Shown: piece by piece, positions 40,985 through 51,281 of the stretch | How the letters are laid out: every line of letters starts with the position of its first letter | Numbering within the stretch: the stretch's first letter is position 1 | Source of the DNA: Agarophyton chilense | Taxonomy: Eukaryota; Rhodophyta; Florideophyceae; Gracilariales; Gracilariaceae | Assembly: GCA_030374765.1 (NCBI GenBank) | Contig: JARGXX010000086.1 | Coordinates: forward strand, 248,001-312,000 | Direction of reading: 5' to 3' | Length of the DNA: 64,000 nt | Made by a program: the position numbers and the translations under genes | Notes under the pieces: model-generated | Databases searched by the model: none | What the model saw: only the letters and a program-made list of their open reading frames with translations | What the model was told of the DNA's origin: nothing

Positions 40985-41872
40985 TGTAGGACAACGCTTG
41001 GAGCAGAGACGCCACGAAGATGTTCGGGATCTTCCTCTCTTGAGACACACGCCTCAGGCGGAGGATATGCGTCCCAATGGAGCACAGAAACAGAGCCACT
41101 CTGGAAAGGCACGACGGATTCGGGTGTAAGACCGAGGCCAATCCGGCGGGATATACCTAGAGTGTTTAGGTGAGCACGGCACAGTCCGGGGTGTGACCAA
41201 TCCTAGGCGGAGCGGAACCACGGCGATTGTCGGAAAAGGAGCGAGTAAACACTCGTATGAGATGGACGAGCGGGGTGAGTGCGGCGGCCACTCACGAGAG
41301 CCAAAAAGGAGAACAAGAGGAAAACGGGCGCGAAAACCTATACAGGGGCGAGACTACGACAAGTTTCGGCGATTAAATATGAACCCACGGTGGTGGTAGC
41401 ACTCTGGTCGACAGAGGGGTGGATGAACTAACGTGCGACGGGCGCTCACGCAGTATGCGGTTAAGACGCGCCGAAGGCGAAGAGGTCAGAGCCAAGACTC
41501 TTTCCTTGGGATCTCCCAAGAGGGTGTTTACTGGGGAGCAGTGCCCAACCTCCGAAGTAGTGTGGCGCGTGGCCCCTGACAGTGGGCGAGCGCCCGAAAA
41601 ATAGACACTAAAAAGCGATTGCGTAGCTAAATAAATACTAAAAAATACTAAATAATACTAACCATTAGGTAGAATCCGGGCCACGTGGCCCACGCCTCGC
41701 ACTCGAGCGTCGGCATCCGTGCAGTCCACGTGTTCCACCAGGGTGCACCTCCGGTCCTAACCGGCCGTCGGCACGCTATAGCGGTATAGCTTGTCATAGA
41801 CCAAGCTAGTCCTCAAGCCAGCGAAATCTCTAAGTCCTGGGAAGAAACCCCCTTGAAGGGCATTGCACTTCA
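40985..41872 (-). repeat. 3' LTR of element B
   Basis: 888 bp. On the plus strand it starts TGTAGGACAACGC and ends GCATTGCACTTCA. Direct repeat of 62996-63883, about 95% identical by eye. Confidence 0.92.
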
Positions 41873-41885
41873 TATCCTCCTCCTT
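41873..41885 (-). promoter_or_regulatory. Polypurine tract of element B
   Basis: Minus-strand AAGGAGGAGGATA directly before the 3' LTR start TGAAGTGC; the counterpart of AAGGAGGGGGAGA in element A. Confidence 0.8.
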
Positions 41886-42115
41886 CGGTGTTGAACACGC
41901 CGTCGACATGGTGGGGAGGCAACGGTCCAACCAGCATAAAAGCGAGCCGCGTAACGCGTCCAGGGACCTTTCGACTGTCCAAGGCAGAGCTGCACAACCG
42001 AACGACAAATGCACCAATGCGGTAACCACTCCGCGAACTTCGAGCGTTCTTCCGCATCGTAAGCCAACTTTCAGCGAACACATCCCGATATCTCGTCGAC
42101 CAGTATTCCCGATGA

Positions 42116-42385
42116 ACGGTGGTAACAATCTCCGCCGGGGTTACTTCTCCGGTTTCCATTCGGCTCCCCTTCCGCAGGGGGAATGCCTCGTCAACCGCGC
42201 CGAGTCGATCCCGGGGTCCAGTTGAAGCGTCAAGCCACATCAATCCTGTGGAGGACACCTGGCCCACTTACGACGAACTCGTCGGGTTAAACCCGTGTCA
42301 ACATGCGGCGATTCTCCGGAGAGCTCCGTGGTTCCATCCGACAGCGGTCTTCGACGAAGAACTCGTGGCGTCGTATGCTAATGGC
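42116..42385 (+). pseudogene. Antisense accessory ORF of element B, 5' part
   Basis: Plus-strand frame opening after TGA 42113-42115 and running into element A. The segment RAPWFHPTAVFDEELVASYA matches the corresponding part of the accessory ORF of element A (RAPWFHPTAVRDDELIDSYV). It continues in frame at 54141 once element A and one ATGGC copy are removed. More N-terminal sequence before 42113 is out of frame or interrupted. Confidence 0.7.
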
Positions 42386-43299
42386 TGTAGAGCAACGCCC
42401 AGTTAGGGGATACTTGAAGATGCAACTCATAGAATGAGAATTGAACCCTCCGAGGGTTATGAATATGATCCCCTCTAAGGTGTGCTGAGGTGGCACTGTT
42501 TTCTGGTTCGAGTTCGCCTATGAAGTGAAAATTCGGATGGCCCATAGTTGGATTGGCCCCGTGATACACGTGGCTTAATTTTGGCACTGATTTTCGGATA
42601 TTTGTTAGAACGTTGGACTTTTGGGCCCTGACAGTGGGATCTCCACGTGTATGGCCCTGAGCAGGTGTGCACTACTGTAGAGTTTAGTTAGTGGGCCCTA
42701 CTTAGGGAGATGAGATCTGACAGTCCGAAGCTCAGAGTAAATGAGAACCAAGGTTGGTCTTCGATACCTTTAGAGGTTCCTCGTCGCCATCGTTTCGGCC
42801 TTACAACCCGGAACGGGCTCTGGTTAGCAACGCCTGCGTAGGGACACGACTCCACTTGGAGAGTGCCCACGTTTGGGTTCCATGCAACCACCCCCTTGGG
42901 ACCGCTCAGACGACCTGCGTGCACGATACCCCGTGGGGGTTCTGCTTACTTGTTGCGTGCTTTTTGTGTTTCCTTTCGAGGACAGGTTTTCGCCCCTGTA
43001 TTGGGTTTCTTTTGTTGTTTCGCCCCTTTTCTGGTTCTCGGGTCCGGTGCCTGTTAATGCCCGACCCTCGCCCCATTTTTCCTCTTCGCCGGATTTTTCC
43101 CCATTCTTTGGGATACCCATACCCATTCCCGACCCAACGGTTTCTACCCCTCACCTCCGTCGGTACTGCCGGAATCCCCCGTGGGAGTTACACCCCACTA
43201 CGGGTGGAACGGAGGGCTCTGTCTCTGAGTCTGCCTCCCCCAGGGAGCAAGGCTTCGAACACCTTGAGAGCACTTCCTGTCGCCGGGTTTTGCTCCACA
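42386..43299 (+). repeat. 5' LTR of element A
   Basis: 914 bp, TGTAGAGCAACGCC...TTTTGCTCCACA, with TG/CA ends. About 98% identical by eye to 53220-54135; one copy has a 2-bp length difference near CACACTACGGG. Confidence 0.95.
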
Positions 43300-43301
43300 A
43301 G

Positions 43302-43319
43302 TGGTCTCCCGACTTAGAA
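43302..43319 (+). promoter_or_regulatory. Primer-binding site of element A
   Basis: TGGTCTCCCGACTTAGAA, two bases after the 5' LTR. TGG pairs with tRNA CCA and the next bases should pair with an acceptor stem and T-arm. It is not the initiator-Met type PBS (TGGTATCAGAGC). Confidence 0.8.
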
Positions 43320-43526
43320 TCCGTTCCCGGACTTTTGGGTTGGTCATCCACGCGTTGGAAGATCTCTTGGAAGAGGAAGCACCGTCGTGAAGATTTGTTG
43401 TAGTGGTCCCCTTTGGAAAGGGTGGAATTGGTTTTTATTTTTGTTTTGTGTTACGTCATCCGTTCTCCGGGGATCTCGTGATCGAATTTAATCGTTACCC
43501 CGAATCGTCGGTGTCGTGTCTGCAGC

Positions 43527-45557
43527 ATGTCGCCGCCTACCCGTGGTTCCAGGACTGGATCGAACCGTCAAGCGGATTCAGTGCCCCCGGCCCCGCCTAG
43601 GTCGAGGAGCTCAATTCCCGAAAGTCGGAACGATTCCGGTATCGATCCGGACACTCGGAGAGCACCCTCAGTGGTTTCAGGTCCTCGAGAGGTCGTTGCT
43701 GTGGGCCCAGCTCCAGTGGTAAAGACCCCCTCAGCAGCACCCCGAAGTCGGGCCGACCCTGAATTACAGCGCGTGGAGACTCGAATCGATATCGCCAACG
43801 CGTCTCACGTCGAGCTCCTTCAGGAGGTTACTACCCTCCGCCTCAAGGTGGAGGACGCCCAGGTGCGGGGAGTCGCCGACGACCTTCGTACCCTGAGGAG
43901 GGATGTGAACTCCCTTTTGGAAAGCTTTGGTACCCCTGGGGTCTTTATCCAGGAGCACCGGAGCCTCGTGGAGGAACACCGCGTGCAAGCGGAACGCTTC
44001 CGAGCTCGGCTGGACACCCTCGAGGCCCTTATCCGTACGGACGGAGACACAGAAGCCTCAAAGGATAAACCCGACGTTTCGGAAGACGAAGAACACCGCT
44101 CCGCTAAACGGGACCGCCGCAAGTCCAAGAAGAAGGTTCACCTCCAAGAGGATTTATCGGATTCCGATCCCAATCGCTCGTCATCGAGTTCGTCCTCCAA
44201 ATCTTCGGATAGTGAAGATGGACGCCGGTCATCCCGGGCGACTCGGTCGAAGGCTACTTACACCTCTCAAGGGGCAATCCGTACCCGGAAGAAGGGTAGG
44301 AAACACCTTGGATTAAGAGAGCTGAAGCCGACGAATCCTCTCTATCGGAAGCTGCTATCGTACCGCTATTACCGGTTGGATAACCCTTCGGGAGATCGAA
44401 CATCCCGCGGAACGGGTAAGGTAAAGGACTACATCAAAAGGCTGAGCATCACCCTACAGAAGAGGGAGTTCACAGGAACAGACCCAATTCTGGTGCTCGA
44501 TTTCCTTGCGAGGTTCGTCCAGGAGGCTGACATCCTCGGTATGAGTGAAGCGCAAGCGTATCTTGCATTACCCTATTTCTTAAAGGGAATGGCTGAAGAC
44601 CAGTTCAACTCCGTCCGTGGATCATCCCGAGCCTCGGAAGGGGGAGTCACGTGCTGGCCCGAAGCGGTGCAGTACCTCTTGAGGTCATACGCTACTGGAA
44701 ATGCGATTCAGGAAGCAATCCTTGCATTAAGGGATACGCGGCAGAAGCCGATGGAAACCGAAACGGTGTATTCAACTCGCTTGAATAAAGCGTTTCACCG
44801 ATGCGGGAATGTATTCCCCGCCTACGAGAGATGCACCATGTTTGTGGATGGTTTGGACCCCTCGATAAGGGCATTGGTTGCCCGACATCGGGAAGAGAAG
44901 CGCAAGATGACCTACTTGGAACTGGTTCAGTACGCCCAGGCTGAGGGGGATACTCTCCGTGACCGGCAGAACCGAAAGAGTCGGCCGACACGTGCACTCT
45001 TCGCCGATGGAGGTAACTCGTCTTTGTCACTCGCAGGAAGCCCTGCCCCTGTGGGGGTCAATGATAACATTCACTTCATGGGAAGTAACCCCGAATCTAT
45101 GGGTACGTCTGAGTTGCCGTCAACATCCGCTCCGACTACGGATGAAGACCCTGCGCCCTATACCCAAGGACGGAGGGTGCCAGCCGCATCGCTACCTTTT
45201 GCGAATACCGCTGCTCGGTTCTCTCGCCCCGGATGGAGGGATACAGCACCACGTCGCGTGGATTTACGTCCACAACCGAACCCGGCAGAGCTGATTTGCT
45301 ATTTGTGTTACCTCCGTGGTCACAAAGCACCAGACTGCACATTTCCCCTGCGGGAGGGTTCACGAATTATCGCTCAGTACGAGGCTCTGACCCCTGAGGA
45401 GAAAGCTCGAGTCCCGAGTAGGTCCTATGAGAAACAAAGGATACTCCGAGCTCACCTTGCTGACAGGGATACAGAACTTGTACCCGCGAACGGGGAACAA
45501 CCGGTCCCCTTCGAGGCAGCTGCACCGAATTCGGTGGGGTCCGCTTCGAAAAACTAA
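43527..45557 (+). CDS. gag of element A
   Basis: An intact 676-codon frame from ATG 43527. The first 110 residues are Ser/Pro/Arg-rich. A coiled-coil-like region follows at about 75-175 (VELLQEVTTLRLKVEDAQ), then an acidic/Ser-rich linker (SSSSSSKSSDSEDG). The capsid-like domain lies at about 265-490 (DPILVLDFLARFVQEADILG, VQYLLRSYATGNAIQEAILA). Near residues 590-605 is a zinc knuckle CYLCYLRGHKAPDC with the exact C-x2-C-x4-H-x4-C spacing. Gag forms the particle that packages element RNA. The C-terminal end overlaps the heptamer GAAAAAC (45548-45554) just before the TAA, so part of the product may be extended into pol by -1 frameshifting. Confidence 0.9.
   Translation: MSPPTRGSRTGSNRQADSVPPAPPRSRSSIPESRNDSGIDPDTRRAPSVVSGPREVVAVGPAPVVKTPSAAPRSRADPELQRVETRIDIANASHVELLQEVTTLRLKVEDAQVRGVADDLRTLRRDVNSLLESFGTPGVFIQEHRSLVEEHRVQAERFRARLDTLEALIRTDGDTEASKDKPDVSEDEEHRSAKRDRRKSKKKVHLQEDLSDSDPNRSSSSSSSKSSDSEDGRRSSRATRSKATYTSQGAIRTRKKGRKHLGLRELKPTNPLYRKLLSYRYYRLDNPSGDRTSRGTGKVKDYIKRLSITLQKREFTGTDPILVLDFLARFVQEADILGMSEAQAYLALPYFLKGMAEDQFNSVRGSSRASEGGVTCWPEAVQYLLRSYATGNAIQEAILALRDTRQKPMETETVYSTRLNKAFHRCGNVFPAYERCTMFVDGLDPSIRALVARHREEKRKMTYLELVQYAQAEGDTLRDRQNRKSRPTRALFADGGNSSLSLAGSPAPVGVNDNIHFMGSNPESMGTSELPSTSAPTTDEDPAPYTQGRRVPAASLPFANTAARFSRPGWRDTAPRRVDLRPQPNPAELICYLCYLRGHKAPDCTFPLREGSRIIAQYEALTPEEKARVPSRSYEKQRILRAHLADRDTELVPANGEQPVPFEAAAPNSVGSASKN
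45548..45557 (+). promoter_or_regulatory. Candidate -1 frameshift site at gag end, element A
   Basis: GAAAAAC followed immediately by the gag stop TAA. pol is in the -1 frame and is open through this point. The same heptamer-plus-stop is kept in element B (minus strand 60781-60772). G AAA AAC is a near-canonical rather than perfect slippery heptamer. Confidence 0.5.
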
Positions 45558-48500
45558 ACTTGGGAGTCTCCCCTGCGGGAGGCGCGTCTTCTAAGCCGGA
45601 GTTGAAGACGCCCGAGGCGCTCCAGCTTCGCTCCCCAGCTGTGACTATCCTTTCAAGGAGAACGGCTGACACCGACGTTAACTCGGGATACTTTAGTGTC
45701 CTCCGTCGCCCGTGGATACGGTCCCGTAATCTCCGTATTCCGGATCGAGTTATGGTAATGGCCAAGCGGAATTATAAAGTATTCGCCGACTTCGGCCTGT
45801 CCAACCAGTTTATGGTTCGTCAAATATCTGTCCTGGATACAGGAGCCGCTCCTAACTTAATTCATGTGGAATTGTTACCCCCGCTGCTCCGGGTCCAAGT
45901 TAGTACCGGTCCACGTTTAGATATCGCCGATGCGAACAACAACCGGCTACGGACACTGGGTACAATTTCCCTCATGGTGAGGTTAGGCTCCTATCTCGTT
46001 CAGCTAGAGTTTATTGTATGCAAGTCACTTGCAGCAACAGTCATACTGGGTTTTGACTTTTGTGACCGCTTCGTGGAAGCCATCCGTCCTCGGAATAGAA
46101 CTATGGAACTCGAAAACGGGTCTACGATCCCAATCGTTCGTAAACCCATACAGGGAGCAGCGCGAACACGCGTTCCCCTCCCTGTCGCGCAGGAATCTGT
46201 GAAGAAGGACCCGGTGTCTACACGGGTAAAGGTTGCGAAGTCAGTGGCTATCCCGCCAGAAACCCAGGTTTGGGTCACAGTTGTTACCAAGCAAATTGGT
46301 GTGCATGTCGTACAACCGAACCCGTCTCTGTATACGCGGCGTCAACTCGCCCTTGCGAATGGGGTTATCTCCGTGGAACCGGATAAACCTTTCAAGGTTT
46401 TGGTAGCCAACTTTGGAAAGACAACGCAGCATTTGGTCAAACACCAGATCCTGGGTTCTGTTCTTCCACACCCGCATGCGGTCGTACCTACAAAGATCTC
46501 TATCGCAGAGGTCCTTGGTGTGGCGGACCCTAAGGAGGGGGAGGACACTGCCGAAATCGCGGAAGACGGTGAGCATACGACTGCAGCTCCACACGCTGAA
46601 CACTTTAAACCTCAGGAGGTTACGGCCCCTATCACAGGAGCAGACCAGACGGATCCTGTTCAGGAATTGGAAAAATGGGATCTCAACCATGCACCCGCAT
46701 CTCATCGGGAGAAGCTGAGGCACATGCTTCGTGAATTTACCCCCATGTGGGATGGTTCCCTTGGAACTATAGGGATTACAGAACACCGCATCGACTTGTT
46801 ACCGAACACTCGGCCTATTGCCCAACACCCTTACAGGACTGGACCGAAAGCTCGGGAAGAGGAGAAATCTCAGGTAGAGAAGATGCTTAAAGCGGGCGTA
46901 ATTGAACCTGCCCAGTCCGCTTGGGCCTCACCAGTGGTGTTACTTCCGAAACCGGATGGATCGTGGCGTTTCTGCATCGATTACAGACGCCTGAACGAGG
47001 TAACCATTAAGGATGTGTACCCGATCCCTCGGATGGACGAATACATCGACTCCCTTGGGAGCGCTACTGTTTTCTCTACCCTCGACGCCAATTCGGGCCA
47101 CTGGCAAGTCCCTATTAGGGAGGAAGATCGAGACAAAACGGCTTTCGTGTGTCATCAAGGACTTTTCCGATTCTGGAGGATGCCTTTTGGGTTGACAAAT
47201 GCCCCCGCAACGTTTCAACGGGCGATAGACATTCTGTTGGCTCCCTTCAAGTGGAGGACGTGTCTAGTATATTTAGACGACATTATTGTCTTCTCCAACA
47301 ACCTGGATGACCACTTCGAACACGTCAGGGACGTAATGAAGATACTCCGCGACGCGGGAATCACCTTGAAACTCAAGAAGTGCGAGTTTTTCACCGATTC
47401 GGTTAAGTACCTGGGTCATATCATCCGTCCCCGACAGCTTTCAATCGATGAAGTACGAGTGAAATCCTTGAAGGAAGCAAAACACCCGAAAACTCAAACG
47501 GAGTTGCGATCCTTCTTAGGTCTGTGTAACGTGTATCGCCGATTCGTCCCGAACTTTGCGGATATTGCCACTCCCCTCAACAGGCTCCTGACGAAGGGAC
47601 AACCAGTTGAACTGGAACCTTTTGGCGACGGGGAAGCGTCTGCCTTCACGGCACTGGTGAATGCCGTAACATCACCGCCAATCTTGGCTCTACCCAATCC
47701 TGGGCTCCCTTACGAAGTGGACACCGATGCTAGTGCAAACCAAGTAGGGTGTGCACTGTTCCAATCCTCTGAGGATGGTGGACGTCACCCTATTGGGTAC
47801 TGGTCACGTTCCCTGAATGTCCATGAAAGGAACTACTCGGTCTCCGAGAAAGAATGTTTAGCCGTTGTGCGGGCCTTAGCTACACTTCGCCCTTATCTGA
47901 TGGGTACTCGTTTCAAAGTCCATACGGACCACGCATGCTTGCGTTGGCTCCTGGAGATCTCCGAACCCTCGGGCCGCCTTATGCGCTGGCGTCTCCGACT
48001 GTCCGAATTCGACTTTGAGATCCTGTACAAGAAAGGGAAGCTGAACACTCAGGCTGATGCACTATCCCGCTTGGGAACCACAGCGGAAACGGAACCCTAC
48101 GAGGACGATGACATCCCGTGTTTTATGGTATCGGACCTCAAGGGAGGAGCTCAACCGCTGAGGGATGATGTTTGTGACGATATACTCGTCAACGAGAGTC
48201 TGGATTCGCCGACCGGTTCTTTTATACCTATCTCTCCAGAGGAGATGATACGCGAGCAACAGCTCGACCCATTCTGTACACGGATTCGGGCTCTCCTCAA
48301 CGGAGGATTTCAGTTACCTTTCGAGGACGACGATCAGGGTTACCTAATCAGGACCGTTGGACCTCGCCCGAGAATAGTGGTGCCGCACACCCTACAACAG
48401 AGGGTATTACACCTCACTCACTATGTGAAGGTTGGCGCCCACCCCGGGGGAAGAAAACTGTACCTCACGTTGAGAAGGGACTTTTACTGGCCGGCAATGG

Positions 48501-50092
48501 CATTCGATTGTTAAGCCGTCAGACGGGCCTGCGCCAATTGCGCCAAGAATGACGTCAAACTTCGGAAGCACTCTAAGAAGTTGACGCTGTTCCCGCCACG
48601 GGCTCCACTTGTATTCGTGGCCATAGACATCCTAGGGGAGTTTATCAGGACGCCCCGAGGTCATCGGTATCTGCTTGTCATCTCTGACAGATTCTCTAAG
48701 CTAACGAGAACTGTGCCGCTGAAGCGGATCACCGCCGCTACCGTCGGGCAAGCGTTCGTGACCCATTGGGTGTTCGTATATGGACCGCCGGTGCAGTTGT
48801 TATCCGAAAACGGAGTGCAATTCGCATCAAAGTTCTTTCAGGATGTATGTCGAATCCTTGATGTAAGGAATTTATTTATTACTACATATCACCCTCAGGG
48901 GAATGGCCAGGTGGAGAGGTTTAACCGCACGATACTCAACGCTTTGAGATCGTATGTTGCGGATCACCCCAAGAATTGGGACTGGTACACAGACGCTATC
49001 ACGTATGCATACAACACCCAGGTACATCGGGTTACATCGTTATCCCCATTCGAACTGGTACTGTCGAGGACACCGCCGCCGGTCGCCATCGAGGCTCAAC
49101 CGACGCTGTCGACGTACCCGTCACCGGGATTGTACTGAGAAGCCTGGAAGGAGTGGCTTACGAAGATGGTGCCGATAGCCCGGAAAGCAATGGACAAAGC
49201 TCAACGCGCCTACAAGAAGGACTTTGACAATCGGGTTCGCAAACCTCTACCTCAGGTGGAGCCCGACGACTTCGTCTTCCTTCGAAAGGAATACTACAAA
49301 CCTGAAAAGAAACGTAGGCACAAGCTTTCGCCAATTGTGGACGGACCCTATCGTGTGGTTCCTGTAGACCCGAACACGGTGGTATTGGATATCGCTAACC
49401 GACACGAACGGATCTCCAGGGACCGCATCACACGAGCGCCCAACCCAAATGTGGAAGTGGTGTCGGCACCAACGCCCTCCAGAGGGGATGAATCAACGGA
49501 AGTTAACCCGTCAGGCAGAGATTCGAGCACCCGCCCCGTTATAATTCCGCACCCGGAACGTGGTTTAACCGACCTACCGGAAACTTCGGATACTCCCGAA
49601 CCTGGGCCCGCTCCCTCAAGGACCCAGTCAACGAACTCTTACAGAGTTACTCCCCCACCGGAGGTAATCAAGCCTCCTGGCTCTCCGCCTAAGGAGGGGG
49701 AGGAGGACTTAGTTCCTTCGCAGGACGATGTTTCGGCGTCAGCCAGTCGCCCTAACAAGGAATCTAGTTCTCACAGTGAGACGGCGAGCCCGACCGAGCC
49801 GGCGACAGAGAAGTCACAACCCCAGCGTATGGGTAGCGACATCACCGTCGACCCAGCCGAGCACGACGTCAGAAAAGATGACGAAAACCCGCCTAGGGAG
49901 AGTCGTGTGGAGAACTCCGCACCCGGAACGCCTACAGAGCCGACGATCACCCGCCGCTGCGGACGAGACACTGAGGTGTCGCACACTCAAACCCCGCTTT
50001 CTCGGGAACGAGCTGTGTCAGCGGACCCGCACGGGGAAGATCTCGACGACGAGGTTGACCAAATTTGGCTCTCCGTTATGGAATGGGAATAG
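45558..50092 (+). pseudogene. pol of element A (PR-RT-RNaseH-IN), two in-frame stops
   Basis: One continuous frame in the -1 register relative to gag. The protease motif is VLDTGAAPNLI. RT contains MPFGLTNAPATFQRAI and an intact YLDDIIVF. RNase H contains VDTDASANQVGCALF and VHTDHACLRWLLEISEPSGR. The integrase zinc domain (HLTHYVKVGAHPGG) is cut by TAA at 48512-48514, in the place of a Tyr codon in B. The core follows from about 48515: Asp in FVAIDILGEF, then LLSENGVQFAS, where the second catalytic Asp is Glu, and Glu in GNGQVERFNRT. A TGA at 49136-49138 replaces an Arg codon. The Pro/Ser/Glu-rich tail stops at 50090-50092. The 984-codon open part (45560-48514) is otherwise undamaged. Confidence 0.9.
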
Positions 50093-50636
50093 GAACTCCT
50101 ATGGAGACACTGGAACCCTCAGGAATGGGAAAGAAATGAGTGAGACGCGTCGCAGACAGCTCAGGAGAGTGCTAGCGCGTGTCGAAAGCGCCACCTCACA
50201 TCCGCTTGCGGAATGGCAACCGGCGCCCGCGCATTTATGTGGCACACGTCGAATGGCACCGAGCCAATCAAAAGGCTCTGACGACCAACTGTCGCGCAAA
50301 CCGCCTCCATCGCACGGCGCGTTGCACGGGAGCAATCTTCGTCCCCGTAGCTCGGGTTGACGTTGAAGTCTTACCCCCCTGAGATTGGAGACGCTACTGC
50401 GTCGCGGTTTCTCCACCCTCACGGAATCTTAGAACGCAGTTGTTATCGGGAAGATCTCAGCTTTAAGAAAAACCCAAAACTGGGCCGTTTTGACTCCGTA
50501 GACGGAAGTTACAACGTAGCCCACAGGCCACTCGGCGCCGTTTGGACGAAGTGCTGAGACCCGCTTGCAACACGGAAAAGAACCCACCGGGGTGTGTCTA
50601 GACCCTACGTTGACACCCTCAAGGGAACTAGAGCGT

Positions 50637-50882
50637 TCCAAGATGGAAGAGAAGCCCGAACAGGGAAAAGTGTACCCGCAGGAATTCGTTATCGATCGCA
50701 TCGTGCATCACATCTACACCTCCGAGGGAGAAGTTCGCTACCAAGTCCGATGGTACGGATTCTCGCCTGATGAGGATACAGTGGAGCCCATTGAGCACCT
50801 TCCGAGGTCTAAGGTTTTATCCTATCACCGACGCGCTCGGGTAACCTTGCCTCCAAATCTGGATCGTGGCCAAGTCGGGTAA
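50637..50882 (+). pseudogene. Chromodomain of element A, out of frame with pol
   Basis: Plus-strand frame 50565-50882 encodes KVYPQEFVIDRIVHHIYTSE, then VRYQVRWYGFSPDEDTVEPI and EHLPRSKVLSYH. This is a clear chromodomain fold signature (Y/F-x-V-E-x-I, W-x-G-F, W/T-x-E-P). In element B the same module is fused to the pol tail. Here it is in another frame about 470 nt beyond the pol stop, so at least one frameshift separates them. Chromodomains recognise methylated histone tails and can bias where the element inserts. Confidence 0.8.
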
Positions 50883-51039
50883 GCCACCACGGGAACTGGT
50901 GTGGATGGGACCTCGAAGTGGGGAAGATGTTGGACCTCTGAAGAGGAATTGAGGAGAGTATCCCGTAGAACACGTATTGAGAGGGAATGTTTACTGGCCC
51001 TCGGCCTAGCGCCGTTAACCGGGGAACACAGCACCGGTT

Positions 51040-51235
51040 ATCGGGACAGTTTATGATGAAAAAGGAAAAGAAGACCCACGAAGTGGAGAAGAAGATTAAG
51101 AAGAAGATTGGACCCTAGGAAGGGAAGAAGATGACGACGAAGATGAAGAAGATCCTAAGAAGGAAGAGGAAAAGAAGTAGAAGTTAAGATCCTAGGAAGG
51201 AAGAAGAAAAGAAGATATGCAAATATCAGAAGTTT
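51040..51235 (+). other. Purine-rich GAAGA tract of element A
   Basis: About 200 bases are almost pure A/G on the plus strand (AAGAAGATGACGACGAAG and similar), between chromodomain and antisense ORF. It could act as an extra polypurine tract or as a transcription boundary between the convergent genes; both are inference. Confidence 0.6.
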
Positions 51236-51281
51236 ACTATTGTCTCCAAGCTATGGACTCCACAATTGCCCGAAGTCGGAA

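Noticed and set aside
40858-41141. ORFs running from the flank into the LTR of B
   Set aside because: Part inside the LTR is non-coding; only 40858-40984 belongs to the interrupted ORF.
42754-43403. Several ORFs inside the 5' LTR of element A (also 53588-54064)
   Set aside because: They lie within the LTRs, have no domain, and recur only because the LTR is repeated.
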